64,000 nt of DNA from assembly GCF_028745515.1 (NCBI RefSeq), contig NZ_JAQZSG010000004.1:1-64000 (forward strand), given 5' to 3'. A program made the translations under genes and the position numbers. Positions 62,241 to 64,000 of this stretch are shown piece by piece. Origin of the DNA: Paenibacillus thermotolerans. Its GTDB lineage: Bacteria > Bacillota > Bacilli > Paenibacillales > YIM-B00363. Numbering within the stretch: position 1 is the stretch's first letter; the number at the start of each line of letters is the position of its first letter. The notes beneath the pieces are model-generated. The model saw nothing but the letters and a program-made list of their open reading frames with translations. It had not been told where the DNA came from and did no database searches.

Positions 62241-62570
62241 ATGCCGATCCCGTCCATACAGGAGCGAACCGAGCGGGAGCTGCTCGAGATGCTTTGGAGA
62301 GACGCCGCGCCGTTTGCCGTATACATTTATACCCCTTGGTGCGGTACGTGCAAGGTGGGAGAGAAGATGCTGTCGGTCGCATTAGCGATCGAACCCGGCG
62401 CAGCCGTCTATAAAAGCGATATTAATTATTTGCCCGCCCTCACGAAGGAGTGGAGGATCGAGAGCGTCCCTTGCCTTGCTTTCGCGGAAGGAAAAAGAGT
62501 GAAGGAAAAGCTGTACCGCATGACTTCTGCCGATTTTTTGCTGGCTAAAATACGCGAACGATTGCTATAA
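62241..62570 (+). CDS. thioredoxin-like protein
   Basis: 109 residues. The redox site is YTPWCGTCKVGEKM (CXXC), followed by a cis-Pro (ESVPCLAF). It has a cytoplasmic form without a signal. It probably reduces disulphides in the cell. ATG at 62241, AGAGG nine bases upstream; 11 bases after the peptidase gene, so a likely operon. Confidence 0.9.
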   Translation: MPIPSIQERTERELLEMLWRDAAPFAVYIYTPWCGTCKVGEKMLSVALAIEPGAAVYKSDINYLPALTKEWRIESVPCLAFAEGKRVKEKLYRMTSADFLLAKIRERLL

Positions 62571-62610
62571 TTGGCGGCAACCATCATATATCGAAAGTAA
62601 GTGAGCTTTT

Positions 62611-63453
62611 ATGGCCATCCATATCATTTCGGACGGCGGCGCCGACCTTCCGGAGCAGCTGCGCGCCGATTGGAACATCAAGATTGTGCCGTTAGGCGTT
62701 CAAATCGGGAACGACACCTTTACATCGGAGATGGAGAAGCGCGATTTTTATAAGAAGATGAAGGAGTCGGCGGAATTGCCGAAAACATCCTCCCCGTCTC
62801 CGCACGCTTTTATGGAGGCGTACCGAAGCGTGCCTCCCGGCGAATCGATGATCGTCCTCAGCTTGTCCTCGGGTTTAAGCAGCACGTTCGATCATGCGGT
62901 GCTGGCCCGCGAGCTGTTTCTCGCCGAAAATCCGAATGCGGGACCGATTGAAGTGCTGGATTCCAGAACCGCCTCGTCGGGGCTCGGCATGCTTGCATAT
63001 CGGGCCGCCAAGCTGGTGAAGGAAGGACTTCCGCATTCGGATATCGTTCAATTCCTGAAGCACACCATCGAGGAAACAAAGACGTATTTCACGCTCGATA
63101 CGCTGGAGAATGTTATCAAAGGCGGGCGGCTCGACCGGGTTCGCGGCGCCGTTGCTTCGATCCTGAACATCAAGCTCGTGATGAGGGCCAGCCCGGAAGG
63201 GACGATCCAAGTGTTTGAAAAGGTTCGCGGCACCCAAAATGCGGTGAAACGGATCGTCGACATGATCGACGAGGTGAAGGACAGCGTAGAAAAGCGGGTT
63301 TTGGCGATTGCCCACAGCAATTGCGAAGACCGCGCGAAGGAATTGCTGCAAACGATCTTGGGCAAATATGCGTTTCAAGAAGCCGTCATTTCCGAAATGG
63401 GTCCGGTGATCGGAACGTATGCGGGAGAAGGCGGACTTGTCATATCTTATTAG
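62611..63453 (+). CDS. DegV-family fatty-acid-binding protein
   Basis: 280 residues. HIISDGGADLPEQLR, TSSPSPHAFMEAYRS with the Ser-Pro, VLSLSSGLSSTFDHAV, LDSRTASSGLGML and GGRLDRVRGAVASILNIK are typical. DegV proteins bind fatty acids; some (FakB) deliver them to FakA for phosphorylation. Lipid specificity is unknown. AAGTAAGTGAGC precedes the ATG. Confidence 0.93.
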   Translation: MAIHIISDGGADLPEQLRADWNIKIVPLGVQIGNDTFTSEMEKRDFYKKMKESAELPKTSSPSPHAFMEAYRSVPPGESMIVLSLSSGLSSTFDHAVLARELFLAENPNAGPIEVLDSRTASSGLGMLAYRAAKLVKEGLPHSDIVQFLKHTIEETKTYFTLDTLENVIKGGRLDRVRGAVASILNIKLVMRASPEGTIQVFEKVRGTQNAVKRIVDMIDEVKDSVEKRVLAIAHSNCEDRAKELLQTILGKYAFQEAVISEMGPVIGTYAGEGGLVISY

Positions 63454-63465
63454 GAGGCGAACCAA

Positions 63466-63951
63466 ATGTCGAACGGTTTTTATGATTTGCAAGCGAAGGA
63501 CGCGAAAGGGAATGAACGGGGCTTAAGCGAGTACAAGGGCAACGTGCTGCTTGTCGTGAACGTGGCTTCTCAGTGCGGGTTTACGCCCCAATATGCGGGA
63601 CTGGAGCAACTGTACCGCGAGTATAAGGATCGCGGGTTTCGGATCGCCGCCTTCCCGTCGAACGATTTCGGCGCGCAGGAGCCGGGAACGATCAAAGAAA
63701 TTGAGCGGTTTTGTTCCGTCAATTACGGCGTGACGTTCGACTTGTTCGACAAGGTGAAGGTGCTCGGCGAAGACAACCACGAGGTATACCGGTTTTTAAC
63801 GGCGAACGCCCCGGAAACCGGCGATGTGAAATGGAACTTCGAGAAGTTTCTCATCGGCAAGGACGGGCAAGTGAAGGGACGTTATTCCAGCCAAATCGCG
63901 CCGGAGGACAGGGTGCTCCGCGAAGCGATCGAGCGGGAGCTTAACGCGTAA
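63466..63951 (+). CDS. glutathione peroxidase-family peroxidase (Cys type)
   Basis: 161 residues. Peroxidatic Cys in VNVASQCGFT, the second motif AAFPSNDFGAQEPG, and VKWNFEKFLIGKDG with the active-site Trp/Asn. Bacterial members usually use thioredoxin rather than glutathione. AGGAGGCG precedes the ATG; 12 bases after degV-like gene. The thioredoxin-like protein at 62241 could be its reductant. Confidence 0.94.
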   Translation: MSNGFYDLQAKDAKGNERGLSEYKGNVLLVVNVASQCGFTPQYAGLEQLYREYKDRGFRIAAFPSNDFGAQEPGTIKEIERFCSVNYGVTFDLFDKVKVLGEDNHEVYRFLTANAPETGDVKWNFEKFLIGKDGQVKGRYSSQIAPEDRVLREAIERELNA

Positions 63952-63975
63952 GGCGTAGGGCGTAAGGAGGAAGCC

Positions 63976-64000
63976 ATGGACAACACGTTATGGGAAGCGG
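63976..64000 (+). CDS. start of a further gene (partial)
   Basis: ATG at 63976 with TAAGGAGG eight bases upstream; the first eight codons read MDNTLWEA and the rest lies outside the window. Family unknown. Confidence 0.6.

Overview
The window is a contiguous piece of a Bacillota chromosome, most likely from the Paenibacillaceae (Paenibacillus/Cohnella-like). The evidence is the end of an rRNA operon, strong AGGAGG-type ribosome binding sites with many TTG and GTG starts, moderately high G+C, and gene orders shared with Bacillus subtilis: hflX-ynbB-glnR-glnA, lexA/yneA/ynzC and mrfA-mrfB. No tRNA, CRISPR array, phage or intact insertion sequence was seen. All calls come from reading the sequence; no database search was run.

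Layout. 1-1164: 3' tip of 23S rRNA, 5S rRNA and terminator, then about 880 bp without a gene that holds a copied 5S tail plus terminator, and palindromic repeats. 1165-5821: SelO, then an ECF sigma / membrane-anchored putative anti-sigma / lipoprotein operon. 5896-12704: an LtaS-like enzyme, a multi-spanning membrane protein, an orphan response regulator, a MurJ-family flippase and an HD hydrolase. 12889-18918: hflX, ynbB-like gene, glnR-glnA with a GlnR/TnrA operator, then lexA and yneA diverging across three SOS boxes, and a UPF0291 gene. 18924-25752: small genes, a HAD hydrolase, mtnD, metH, rnz and a YbjQ-like gene. 25943-27409: remains of a type IV pilus locus (pilT relic, prepilin peptidase, pseudopilin). 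27581-35637: a DNA-repair-rich stretch (mrfA, mrfB, Fpg/Nei glycosylase, nfo) with a permease, an ABC ATPase and an FtsJ-like methyltransferase.

35756-46867 is a Tad/Flp pilus locus. It starts with a Ser/Thr kinase fused to a ParA-like domain lacking the Walker lysine. Then come TadZ-like, TadA, TadB, TadC, Flp pilin, two TadE-like pseudopilins, a TadG/DUF5702-like protein and the TadV peptidase. It ends with a protein carrying a C-terminal FHA domain. Kinase and phospho-reader bracket the pilus genes, suggesting phospho-regulated assembly. Two successive leaders here place a promoter immediately upstream of a terminator hairpin.

47812-54002 is a probable single operon of an ECF sigma factor and nine small cytoplasmic proteins: a possible papain-like protein, two pentapeptide-like paralogues, a GyrI-like protein, four VOC proteins and a solute-binding protein without signal peptide. 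I know of no described system with this content. 54179-61159 is a tight four-gene unit: SNF2 helicase, SWIM zinc-finger protein, a 636-residue protein of unknown family and an Hsp70-like ATPase. The SNF2-SWIM pair is known (ywqA-ywqB in B. subtilis); its coupling to the other two genes is the best candidate for an undescribed system. The window closes with an M42 peptidase, a thioredoxin-like protein, a DegV protein, glutathione peroxidase and the first codons of another gene.
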